This document shows positions 7,385 to 14,317 of a stretch of 14,317 nt of DNA, piece by piece (within the stretch, counting starts at the first letter, position 1; each line of letters opens with the position of its first letter). Origin of the DNA: Zygnema cylindricum. Lineage: Eukaryota > Streptophyta > Zygnematophyceae > Zygnematales > Zygnemataceae. The notes beneath the pieces were generated by a model that was given only the letters and a program-made list of their open reading frames with translations, made no database searches and was not told where the DNA came from. Where the stretch lies: positions 1-14,317 of the forward strand of contig JBBHKE010003253.1 of the NCBI GenBank assembly GCA_037447655.1, written 5' to 3'. Position numbers and translations under genes: made by a program.

Positions 7385-8345
7385 AACATTAATGTCATTC
7401 CTAAATCAGACACCACTAAAACTCTTGAAAAACAAAAATATGATTTTGTAACTAACATTCATACATCTGATGCTACTATTAAAGATTTGATTTCTGAATT
7501 TAGCGATGTTTTCCCAAGTGACTAACCCTCAGGGAGGCCACCTTCCCGAGATGTGGAACATGTTATTAACCTTGAACGTGGATGTAATCCTCCTGTCAGA
7601 AAAATTTATAAGGTTAGCTTCTTTGAGCAAAAAGAGTTAAAGAAACAGATCAATGAGCTATTGGAAAACGGACATATTCACCCCAACAAATCAGCGTACG
7701 GAGCAACTGTTCTCTTCGTCAAAAAGAAGGACGAAACTTTGAGGATATGTGCCGACTAACATAGTCTGAACAAGATTACGGTGAAGGATAAGTATCCGTT
7801 ACCGTTAATTTTTGATCTGATAGATCGTTTAAAAATTGCTAAATTACTTTCTTTGATTAATCTGCATAGTGGCTTTATTTAGGTTCCAATTAGAACTGAA
7901 GATGTTGATAAAACTGCTTTTAGAACTAGAGTCGGTCATTTTGTATGGATAGTGATGCCATTTGGTTTGACGAATGCACCACCTACTTATCAAAGATTAA
8001 TGAACCAAACATTTTCAGATTATATAGATAAGTTTGTTCAGGTGTTTATATATGATATTTTAATTTACAGCGAATCTAAAGAACAACATGTAATTCATCT
8101 AAGGAAAGTGTTAGAAAGGTTAAGAGAAAGAAAGTTATGTGGAAAATTGTCAAAATCCAGCTTTTTTAAAAGTCAACAATTATTTTTGTGACATATAGTT
8201 AGTGGAGAAGGTGTTAAAACAGATCCATCCAAAATTACTGCAATACAAAATTGGAAGCAACCCACTAATGTCACGAAGTTAGATCATTTTTGGGATTGGC
8301 CACTTATTACACAAAACTTATCAAAAACTTCGGTATGATCGCCGC
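7385..8345 (+). pseudogene. Broken reverse transcriptase of the Ty3/gypsy element
   Basis: This would copy the element RNA into DNA. A nine-G run at 7366-7374 marks a frame change between the protease tail (frame 1) and this block (frame 2). Recognisable in order are DLISEFSDVFP, the DVEHVI entry, the finger block GATVLFVKKKD, ICAD, the palm block INLHSGF, TAFRTRVGHF, MPFGLTNAPPTYQRLMN, and the FIYDILIYS turn. Two of the three catalytic aspartates are lost: motif A has Asn (AAT at 7859) and the YxDD box reads F-I-Y-D (8045-8056) with Tyr for the first Asp. In-frame stops lie at 7520 (TAA after PSD), 7757, 7880 and 8189. A one-base frameshift near 8287 moves LGLATYY to frame 1. The MPFGLTNAP block makes the family certain. 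Confidence 0.9.
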
Positions 8346-8900
8346 ACCATTGACAGATTTACTTCGGAGAAAAAGATGTTTGTGTGGGGAGTGGATCAAG
8401 AGAGAGCTTTTGAGGAACTAAATGGGAAGTTGACCTTTGCCCCTACACAGGTGTATCCTATCCCTACACTGGTGTATCTTAATCCAGCTGGGGAAATTGA
8501 AATTTTGATCACTACAGATGCATCTGATAAATATCTAGGTGCAATCATAAGTTAAAAAGTCGGCAAACATTTTCATCCTATTGCTTTTGAGTCCATGAAA
8601 TTTAATGATGTTGAAAAGAACTATCCAGCATAGGAAAAAGAATTACTTACAATTGTTCATGCATTGGTGAAATGGCGTTGTTATTTGCATAATAAATAAT
8701 TTACAGTTCACTGTGATAAAAAGGCAGTCTCCTATCTACAGAGATTAAGTGATGCACAGATTATGACTCGTAGACAGGTTAGGTGGATACAAAAATTAGC
8801 ATATTTCAAATTTAATGTCAAACATATTCCTGGAAAGACAAATGTAGTCGCAGATCCTTTAAGTAGATGTTTTAAAATAAGTGTGATGGTTCGGGATGAA
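8346..8900 (+). pseudogene. Broken RNase H of the Ty3/gypsy element
   Basis: RNase H removes the RNA strand during reverse transcription. A second frameshift, near 8366, moves the frame to 0, where FVWGVDQERAFEEL, ITTDASD, HPIAFES, EKELLTIVHAL, FTVHCDKKAV and KHIPGKTNVVADPLSR are readable. Candidate catalytic acids are present: Asp 8517, Glu 8640 and Asp 8715, plus the Asp of VADPLSR. The usual TDH before the third acid reads HCDK. Stops at 8553, 8631 and 8697 probably replace Gln or Trp codons. A 21-bp tandem duplication (8441-8482) adds seven residues before the first acid. Frame 0 continues to a stop at 9021-9023. Confidence 0.85.
8441..8482 (+). repeat. 21-bp in-frame tandem duplication at the RT/RNase H join
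   Basis: CCCTACACAGGTGTATCC (8441) is followed by CCCTACACTGGTGTATCT (8462). The two 21-base units match at 18 positions and keep the reading frame, adding seven residues to the linker before the RNase H fold. Confidence 0.75.
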
Positions 8901-9010
8901 TTGTTTTTAGATGCTGCTAGAAATGGTTATGATAAAGATCATTATTTTGCTGTGATTTGCAAGAATATTTCGGGAGGGAATTTTGACCCATTAATGAGAG
9001 GCATGTCAAA

Positions 9011-10141
9011 AACTTTAGAATAGAAGATGGTTTACAGTATTTGCGAACAAGGGATAGATTATGCATTCCTAAAATGGGAGATTTAAGAAAACAACTTTTA
9101 CAAGAAGCCTATGAGCATTTAGGTTATCGAGGTCGAGATAAAACTCTTAGCCGGTTGCAGAGTAGATTGTTTGGGCCTCGGATGGAAAAGGAGGTGTCTA
9201 AACACGTGGAAAGTTGTATCCCTTGCCAACAGAGTAAACGTAGTAACCAAAAACCTAGAGGTCTTTTAGCACCTTTAGATATCCCCGAAAAACCATGGGA
9301 ATTTGTCAGTATAGATTTTATTGTCAGGTTACCAGCTACATCTAAAAGAAATGACAGTAGCATGGTCGTAGTCAATAGGTTCAGTAAAATGGCAATCTTT
9401 ATCCTTTGCAAAGCTATTGATTCAGTTGTAGATATTGCAAAGCTATATTTTGACAACGTGGTCAGACATCATGGAGTACCCCTGTCTATAGTCAGTGATA
9501 GGGATTCTAAAGTTACGGCTACATTTTGGAAAGAATTACAACAAAATTGAGGCACTGGATTAAAAATGAGTACCTCTTATCATCCTCGGACAGATGGACA
9601 GACAGAAAGGATGAACCGTACACTGAAAGAAATGCTAAGGAATGTTTGCAGTAGAGTTCAAAACACATGGGAATCTGCCATTAATGGAATTTGCATACAA
9701 TTCATGTAAACATGATAGTACAAGATTCTCACTGTTTGAAGTTGCATACGGATACGAACCGAGAGAAGCATTAGACTTAATAACAGGGGTCACTCAAGAG
9801 AATATGGGTTTTGGAGCAGAATTTTGGGAATACATTCAAACGGTTTGGAAAACAGTCCGGTATGCATTAGTAGAGGCACAAAAAAGGCAAGAACAAAATG
9901 CTAACCGCAAACAGGGTGATTGGATGGTAAGCACAGGTGATAAGGTTTTGCTTTCAAAACCTCATTATAGCTGCTAGATCGAGGGATAAGCGGATACTAC
10001 AGGGAAATTCGCTCCTAAGACATCAGACCCTTTATTGTAATCGAGATGATATCGTCAGTTGCCGCCAAATTGGACTTTCCGCATTCAACAAAAAATCATC
10101 CAGTGACACACATCACCCAGTTAAAACCAACAAATCTTTGA
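9011..10141 (+). pseudogene. Broken integrase of the Ty3/gypsy element with GPF-type tail
   Basis: Integrase inserts the DNA copy. The block opens in frame 2 with IEDGLQYLRTRDRLC. In the zinc-binding domain the two positions expected to be His read Tyr (TAT at 9110 and 9125), while the Cys pair SCIPC is kept. The core has Asp 9314 (SIDFIV), Asp 9497 (VSDRDS) and Glu 9605 (DGQTER), a D,D35E triad, with TGA at 9548 between the second Asp and the Glu. Near 9670 the frame moves to 0 (LMEFAYNS, FEVAYGYEPRE, GDKVLLS), ending at a TAG around 9975. It is back in frame 2 by 10025, where PFIVIEMISSVAAKLDFP and HPVTHITQLKP match the GPY/F module of Ty3/gypsy integrases. A TGA follows at 10139. Confidence 0.9.
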
Positions 10142-10363
10142 CCAACTGAAGGAAAATTGGAATTAGATCCCTCAATAATTAGAGAACCTGAGGTTCACAA
10201 ATGGGTAATAGATTGGGTTGGTCAACGGTTTAAGGTCGACAATACTATATTCTGCCAAGTGCATTATCTAAGAAGGCCAAAAGATGATTTAACTTTAGAA
10301 GATAAAAAATCTGAGTTTTTACAAAGGTATTGGAGGGATAATAATATAGAAGTCGCGTCTTGA
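10142..10363 (+). pseudogene. C-terminal extension of Pol, possible degenerate chromodomain
   Basis: After the GPF module the same frame continues open to TGA 10361-10363, about 73 codons. The order is an acidic lead, IIREPEVHKWVIDW, a linker, then FCQVHYLRRPKDDLTLED and a charged helix FLQRYWRDN. Spacing and residue types resemble a chromodomain (E-V-x-x-I...F-L-V-x-W-x-G-x-P-x-x-D-x-T-W-E), but the second and third aromatic cage positions read Tyr and Leu instead of Trp. A chromodomain would direct integration to marked chromatin and place the element among the chromoviruses. Because the call rests on a loose pattern match by eye, it could instead be an unrelated tail. Confidence 0.45.
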
Positions 10364-10399
10364 GAATAAAATGTATTTTAACTGAGGTCAGTTAAATGT

Positions 10400-10412
10400 A
10401 AGGAGGGGATGA
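10400..10412 (+). promoter_or_regulatory. Polypurine tract
   Basis: AAGGAGGGGATGA abuts the 3' LTR start at 10413. It is the usual RNase H-resistant primer for plus-strand synthesis. One T interrupts the purines, as in many plant elements. Confidence 0.8.
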
Positions 10413-10525
10413 TGTAACAATAATAGTGGATCGAACTTGTTCGTAAATGGGTATTTAAGCATTACGAAAATAGAGTTTTGAATTAGATAGATGTCCGCGA
10501 AACAATCGCACTATTTGGGTTGTAT

Positions 10526-10533
10526 TATAAAAG
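10526..10533 (+). promoter_or_regulatory. Candidate TATA box of the 3' LTR
   Basis: TATAAAAG is a strong match to the plant TATA consensus. Its 5' LTR counterpart is TTTAAAAG (3298-3305). If it is the real promoter, U3 would be very short (about 140 bp) and R/U5 long. A second TTTATAAA lies about 110 bp further on, near 10640, and is an alternative. Confidence 0.4.
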
Positions 10534-10797
10534 ATATAGAGATCGGTGTATTTAGGCGACAACGCGAGGTCAAAATAACGATTGGGTGTTCATTGTTACG
10601 GGTTAAGGGTCAAACTATCCGCGGAATTGAAGGCGTACGTTTATAAAATACCAAACGAAATCAATATTTCGTTTGGTATGCACGATGGTTCGTTTCGTAC
10701 AATTTTTATTACGAAACGTCACTTTCAGTTTATTGAATTTCGTAGGAAGTTTCGCGTGCGAAATTTGCGACGCACGTTCGTGCGAAGCCGCGTTTCG

Positions 10798-10806
10798 TTT
10801 GGCGCG
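10798..10806 (+). promoter_or_regulatory. E2F-consensus site in the 3' LTR
   Basis: TTTGGCGCG is identical to the 5' LTR site at 3568-3576 and fits TTTSGCGCS. It sits in the most CpG-rich part of the LTR. The function is inferred. Confidence 0.35.
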
Positions 10807-11387
10807 CACTTTTGCACGTAAATGTGACGTAGTGAAACATAGCGTTTGATTGGTTAGAAATGCTACGTAGTTAGCAAGAGATTGCGCACATTTTTGCATT
10901 GGTCAGTTTGAGTCCTTGCTAATCAATGATTGGCCCAGGTAAAACCTGTTCAACGGAGTGTTGACTCTAGCCTGGTGAGTCCAGGGCGATGATGGATAAA
11001 TAGTGAAGTCTAAGAGGAGAGTAAACATCTTTTCCTTTGGAAAAATTTGTGGAAATTGTGATTGATCTTGGTCTTGAGCGATTAAAACCAAATTGGAGCA
11101 TTGGCATTTTGGCATTGAAATCTCTTACAAACTAAGTAGTGTTTTAGTAGTTAAGAGATAGAATTATTAAGAGTGGAGAGTAGAGGAAAACACTTTAATA
11201 AGAAGGGTTGAGCCACGAGGGCAAGAGACCAAGCTAATGTTATGTGGACAAAAGCTTCTGCTAATTTAAAGTTTATCCTTATGTGAGTGCTTTTCAATGT
11301 GGATATGTATTTTCCAATGTGTGGAATGTGTGGTTGAAATTTATTGAAGTAATGGGATTTTTCTGAGAGGTAGGAGATCCTATTATA

Positions 11388-11460
11388 TATATCGATTACC
11401 GGCAAGCCAAAAAAAGGTACATATCGATTATCGGCAAAACCATGCCGATACACAACACTA
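11388..11460 (+). mobile_element. Copy A, right end (with target-site duplication at 11388-11392)
   Basis: TATAT (11388-11392) repeats the bases before the 5' LTR. What follows continues copy A: CGATTACCGGCAAGCC, an A-run, GGTACATATCGATTATCGG, then the terminal TGCCGATACACAACACTA (11443-11460). Copy B has the same order at 11875-11944 without interruption, so 3183 and 11393 were once adjacent. Confidence 0.8.
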
Positions 11461-11604
11461 GTAACAAGTGTAATATAACAATGAAGAACAGTTGTACCTT
11501 TTCTATAATCCTCTACTTCTCTCCTTTGTGGTTTAAATTAATTGTTATAAGTGTAGATTGAAACATTTATAAACAAGTGTGGATTTAATAAATTATAAAC
11601 AAAT

Positions 11605-11944
11605 AGAAAAAATATAGTATGTTATATAATGGTACTTTATAAATATATTGTATTATTTTTTTCATTGTATATAGCGTGGCATGTCCTATGTAACGACCTT
11701 TTTCGTACCCTGTGTAACGTAATAACGACAGTTCAATACGACAAAAAAATTCGTACAATTGTTCGGTACAAACCGTACAATTATGGCCAATAGTTATCGG
11801 TACGTGTGTTATCGTGATAAAAAAACCGATTTTTTATCGGCGATAACACCGATGTCGATATATCGTGCCAATATATCGAATATCGACAAGCAAAAAAAAA
11901 TTACATATCGATTATCGGCAAAACCTTGCCGATACACAACACTA
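11605..11944 (+). mobile_element. Copy B of the short inverted-repeat element, free of insertions
   Basis: It matches copy A over AGAAAAAATATAG...GTGGCATGTC (11605-11685) and then the CCGTAC, hairpin and CGATA-rich part through GATACACAACACTA (ending 11944). It lacks the solo LTR and the retrotransposon. The family hairpin lies at 11806-11849. The first 120 bp of copy A, including the left inverted repeat, cannot be found upstream of 11605, so this copy is 5' truncated or its left end has diverged. The 144 bases between copies A and B (11461-11604) show nothing recognisable beyond two AAACAA-type short repeats. No coding capacity. Confidence 0.7.
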
Positions 11945-12130
11945 AAATTGAGTAATTCACAGTTCGGATGCTTATACACATCAGAAAGTCATACGTCATC
12001 ACCTCTTGATGATTTCATTATCATTTTCGTACTCTTCAAATGTTTCGTACTTTTTACCGGATGCTTTCGAAACTTCGAACCATTGCAACTGTAACTTTTT
12101 CTGACAGCTTTGAGTTCGAACATTTCTATC

Positions 12131-12157
12131 TACAGTACAGTACAATACAGTACAGTA
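12131..12157. repeat. TACAG pentanucleotide microsatellite
   Basis: The units TACAG, TACAG, TACAA, TACAG, TACAG, TA run directly into the left end of M1. The preceding spacer, 11945-12130, is unassigned AT-rich DNA with no gene. Confidence 0.8.
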
Positions 12158-12279
12158 CACCGCGAATCGTAATTAGAGTAATGAAAAAATTAGAATCATT
12201 TACTCTATTTCATGTGATAGAGTCGAAATTTTGAGCGACCGAATTAGAGTAATTTTCTCTAATTACGATTCGCGGTGTA
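12156..12279 (+). mobile_element. M1: 120-bp TA-flanked inverted-repeat mini-element
   Basis: The body is 12158-12277 between TA dinucleotides. The ends CACCGCGAATCGTAATTAGA and their exact reverse complement form perfect inverted repeats of 21 bp. The right 100 bp match the right end of M2, including GATAGAGTCGAAATTT and GAGCGACCGAATTAGAG. The left about 30 bp match the left end of M2, so M1 is M2 with the middle removed. TA duplication and inverted ends suggest the Tc1/mariner superfamily (Stowaway-like). It is non-coding. Confidence 0.8.
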
Positions 12280-12282
12280 CAA

Positions 12283-12786
12283 TACACCGCGAATTGTAAT
12301 TAGAGTAATGAAAAAATTAGAGTGCAAAAACTAAAAAAAAAAATTAGAGTAATGAACGCTAATTTATGTGATAGTGCTTTTTCAACTATGAAGTTTACCC
12401 TAATTTATTTAAGTACTCTAATTCGGCAGGCTAATATCCTCTACTGTAAATAAGGTATTCGTTTAGAAGTTGGCAAAACGTACAGTTTATCGTCACTATG
12501 ACGTTTGCACTACGCGATATGTTAAAACACCGTTACATGATAACGGCCTGTATTAAATCATTATTTGTACTTTTTTACTTAATAAAGTACAATTTTGCAC
12601 GGTCGGAGGTCGTCCATACTCCACACTATTTAAAAAAAACTATATTATAATTAAAAACGCTAATTAAACTTTACCTTAAATATAATGATGAAAAAATTAT
12701 AATATTTTACTCTATTTCTTGTGATAGAGTCGAAATTTCGAGCGACCGAATTAGAGTAATTTACTCTACTAACGATTCGCGGTGTA
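12283..12786 (+). mobile_element. M2: 500-bp TA-flanked inverted-repeat element
   Basis: The body is 12285-12784, with ends CACCGCGAATTGTAATTAGA and a matching but imperfect right end (…CTAACGATTCGCGGTG). It has no reading frame of note, so it must rely on a transposase from elsewhere. TTAGAGT or ACTCTAA recurs many times, mostly near the ends. An internal landmark is GCACGGTCGGAGGTCGTCC (from 12598). M4 is a second copy in the opposite orientation. Confidence 0.85.
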
Positions 12787-12789
12787 CAG

Positions 12790-13007
12790 TACACCGTGTA
12801 TCGCTATTAGGGTTAATAAATTTTTCGCCACTACGTATTTTCTCCGTACACGCTTGTCGGATTTTCAATTTGAAACCTCCAATCGGAAGCTGCGAATGTT
12901 ACCTTTCAATCTCAACCGTCAGATCCAAAATCCTATATGTATGTACGGAGAAAATATGTTTTTAAGTGGCAAAAAAAACATTAACACCAAGAGCGATTCA
13001 CGGTGTA
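12790..13007. mobile_element. M3: 214-bp TA-flanked element with long inverted repeats
   Basis: The body is 12792-13005, with ends CACCGTGTATCGCT and AGAGCGATTCACGGTG. The inverted similarity goes on inward past GCCACT to TTTTCTCCGTAC (near 12838) and GTACGGAGAAAA (near 12943), so about 60 bases at each end are inverted repeat around a 100-bp core. It differs from M1 and M2 inside but has similar termini and the same TA flanks. It is a related family, non-coding. Confidence 0.75.
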
Positions 13008-13010
13008 CTG

Positions 13011-13074
13011 TACACGACGAATCGTCATTAGAGTCGATGAATAATTAGAGTAAAAAAACGAAAAAAGATAATTA
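13011..13074 (+). mobile_element. M5, left fragment (split by M4)
   Basis: TACACGACGAATCG, then CATTAGAG, a TGAATAATTAGAG block and an A-run with AAAAACGAAAAAA follow the first 60 bp of M2 with scattered changes. The sequence then meets the left TA of M4. The likely continuation after M4 is 13578-13639. Confidence 0.5.
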
Positions 13075-13577
13075 CACCGCGAATCGTAATTAAAGTAAAT
13101 TACTCTAATTCGGTCGCTCGAAATTTCGACTCTATCACATGAAATAGAGTAAATGATTCTAAATTTTTCATTATTCTATTTAAGGTAAAGTTTAATTAGC
13201 GTTTTTAGTTCTAATATAGGTTATTTTTAAATAGTGTGGAGTACGGACGACCTCCGACCGTGCAAAATTGTACTTAATTAAGCAAAAAAGTACAAATACT
13301 GATTTAATACAGGTCGTTATCATGTTCTTGCGTTTTAACAAACCGCGTAGTGCAAACATCATAGTGACAATAAACTGTACGTTTTGCCAAATTTTGTACG
13401 AATACCTTGTTTACAGTAGAGGATATTAGCGTGCCAAATTAGAGTACTTAAATAAATTAGAGTAAACTTCATAGCTGAAACAGCTCTATCACATAAATTA
13501 GCGATCATTCCTCTAATTCTTTTTTATAATTTTTGTACTCTAATTTTTTCATTACTCTAATTACAATTTGCGGTGTA
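13073..13577 (-). mobile_element. M4: 501-bp copy of M2 in inverted orientation
   Basis: The body is 13075-13575 between TA dinucleotides. Read on the minus strand it follows M2 end to end, with roughly nine in ten bases alike by eye. Shared points include the GGTCGGAGGTCGTCC block, ATAACGACCTGTATTAAATC, CTCTACTGTAAA and the terminal CGAATCG. It is non-coding. With M2 it forms a long inverted repeat with a 290-bp spacer. Confidence 0.85.
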
Positions 13578-13639
13578 AAGTTATCAACTCTATTTTGTGT
13601 ACTCAACCCTTTTCAAAAATAAAATTTACTCTAATTTAT
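13578..13639 (+). mobile_element. M5, right fragment
   Basis: TTTTCAAAAATAAAATTTAC then TCTAATTTAT (to 13639) matches an M2 internal stretch near 12390-12417 at about 25 of 30 positions, in the + orientation, which is what would be left if M4 had landed inside M5. Homology ends at 13639. The match is AT-rich, so it is only suggestive. Confidence 0.4.
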
Positions 13640-13784
13640 CAACAAGGGTATGTCCCCATGTACTTGTAACTTAGCGAACTTACTTTTAACTTTAGTGTGG
13701 ATCCGCCGGACCCGGTTTTCAAGTGTCCCTATGTTTGGAAGGACGAAACCGTAACTTACACTTGTGACGATTGTATACGTTAGC

Positions 13785-13833
13785 AATACCTGTGACGGCT
13801 GTCAACGTCTACAATCTGTGGTCACAGGTTATT
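13785..13833. repeat. Inverted repeat with 9-bp perfect stem
   Basis: ACCTGTGAC (13788-13796) pairs perfectly with GTCACAGGT (13821-13829). With one bulged base the stem extends by four more A/T pairs. The 24-base loop contains AACGTCTACAA, which also occurs at 515-525. It could be a transposon end or chance. Confidence 0.5.
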
Positions 13834-14009
13834 TTTTGGAATTGCTTGTGACGTCGCATGTCTTACCGTGACACTGTAGACGTACCGCCTTCCAGCCTGT
13901 GCCGTTTCACGGTTGAAGACGATGTGGTTTGCCTTCGCGTCGCCTGTCCGGTCGACGTGAAATAGCATCAGAATTTGAAGACCCCCGCCAAAAAAAAAAT
14001 CCTTACTGG

Positions 14010-14104
14010 ACGAAAACGAACAAAACCAAACAAATTGTGTACTTTTCTTTGTCGTATTGAACGCAAACAGACAAAACATAGCGAATTTTGTACTTTTCTT
14101 TGTC
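14010..14104 (+). repeat. 51-bp tandem duplication
   Basis: Unit 1 (14010-14060) and unit 2 (14061-14104, incomplete) share ACG-AAAC, ACAAAAC and TGTACTTTTCTTTGTC in the same order with about ten differences. It gives a 17-residue repeat in an apparent minus-strand frame that I do not accept as a gene. Confidence 0.7.
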
Positions 14105-14317
14105 CTTGGAAATCGTATGAAAATTTTCAAAATTTAGGGCACGTGCGAATATATGTTCCTATTTGTTTATCGAAAATACCTAGTTTTAATACACATCGCG
14201 CATGTGTTTTAAACATAAGGTTGAAGATGACGTTTTTTGTCGTGGAAGTGGGTCGAAAAACACAAGACGACAAATTTTCGTACATCCTAAGTTCGAGGAT
14301 GACGCAAATTGTACTCT

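Larger units (their letters stand above)
3184..11387 (+). mobile_element. Degenerate Ty3/gypsy LTR retrotransposon (8204 bp)
   Basis: It is complete from end to end: a 974-bp 5' LTR, a tRNA-iMet-type primer-binding site, a 0.77-kb leader, gag, protease, reverse transcriptase, RNase H, integrase, polypurine tract and a 975-bp 3' LTR, flanked by TATAT duplications. The order PR-RT-RH-IN is that of Ty3/gypsy, not Ty1/copia. Gag and most pol blocks share one frame (position 2 modulo 3), with departures at frameshifts, so the ancestor had a single Gag-Pol frame of about 1,680 codons starting at ATG 4939. The copy cannot be autonomous: it has a 380-bp insertion in gag, more than a dozen stops, several frameshifts and lost catalytic residues. 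The integrase tail and a possible chromodomain hint at a chromovirus, but this is not settled. Confidence 0.93.
10413..11387 (+). repeat. 3' LTR
   Basis: It begins TGTAACA and ends TATTATA. The expected terminal CA reads TA, a C-to-T change relative to the 5' LTR. Length is 975 bp against 974. TATAAAAG at 10526-10533 is a good TATA box only about 115 bp from the LTR start. TTTGGCGCG recurs at 10798-10806. Many differences from the 5' LTR sit at CpG sites and usually show CG here and TG or CA there. Confidence 0.93.
13640..14317. other. Unassigned region with a small inverted repeat and a tandem duplication
   Basis: No gene is supported. The part 13840-13970 is more GC-rich than its surroundings, but no frame there shows a known motif. 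TGTGACG occurs three times (near 13764, 13791 and 13848). The two repeat structures are listed separately. Confidence 0.5.

Noticed and set aside
8280-8375. Frame changes in pol as programmed frameshifting
   Set aside because: They occur at several unrelated places, go in and out of the same frame, and sit beside many stop codons, so decay explains them.
12782-13048. Plus-strand frame of 88 codons across M3
   Set aside because: It spans the inverted repeats of a non-coding mini-element and crosses its boundary into M5.
13822-14130. Minus-strand frame of 102 codons
   Set aside because: It begins at a TTG, carries the 51-bp duplication as a repeat and has no known motif.

Overview
The window looks like intergenic, repeat-packed nuclear DNA of a plant. 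The main clue is the primer-binding site of the large retrotransposon, TGGTATCAAAGC at 4160-4171, which is one base off the complement of the 3' end of plant initiator tRNA-Met (TGGTATCAGAGC). The sequence is AT-rich, every long reading frame is broken, and I see no intact host gene, tRNA, rRNA or CRISPR array. The species cannot be named from the sequence.

Layout. 1-1769 is unassigned AT-rich DNA, apart from a decayed copy (C, 1266-1450) of a short terminal-inverted-repeat element. A fuller copy (A) starts at 1770 and is interrupted twice. First, a 1009-bp solo LTR (1976-2984) has TGTTG...CAACA ends, a 5-bp ATGTG target duplication, tandem repeats in its upstream half, a TATA box, and an ATG-initiated frame that stays open through its 3' edge. 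Second, an 8.2-kb Ty3/gypsy-type LTR retrotransposon (3184-11387) is flanked by TATAT duplications. Copy A resumes at 11388 and ends at 11460. A third copy (B, 11605-11944) lacks both insertions and so acts as an empty-site control.

The Ty3/gypsy element has LTRs of 974 and 975 bp, a primer-binding site, a leader with 51-bp repeats, one Gag-Pol frame (zinc knuckles, protease, reverse transcriptase, RNase H, integrase, a GPF-type tail and a possible degenerate chromodomain), a polypurine tract and the 3' LTR. It is dead. A 380-bp insertion splits gag, many stops and frameshifts cut pol, the protease D-S/T-G reads D-stop-G, and two of the three catalytic aspartates of reverse transcriptase are replaced. 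The integrase D,D35E residues survive, although a stop lies between the second D and the E.

12131-13640 is a stack of at least five small TA-flanked inverted-repeat elements (M1-M5) with CACCGCG-like ends, placed in a TACAG microsatellite and mostly separated by three bases. Two 500-bp members (M2, M4) lie in opposite orientation, M1 is an internally deleted derivative, and M4 sits inside M5. 13640-14317 has no recognisable gene, only a small inverted repeat and a 51-bp tandem duplication.

Nothing here works together as a pathway. The interest lies in the nesting order, the solo LTR that seems to carry a gag start codon, and the mini-element stack.
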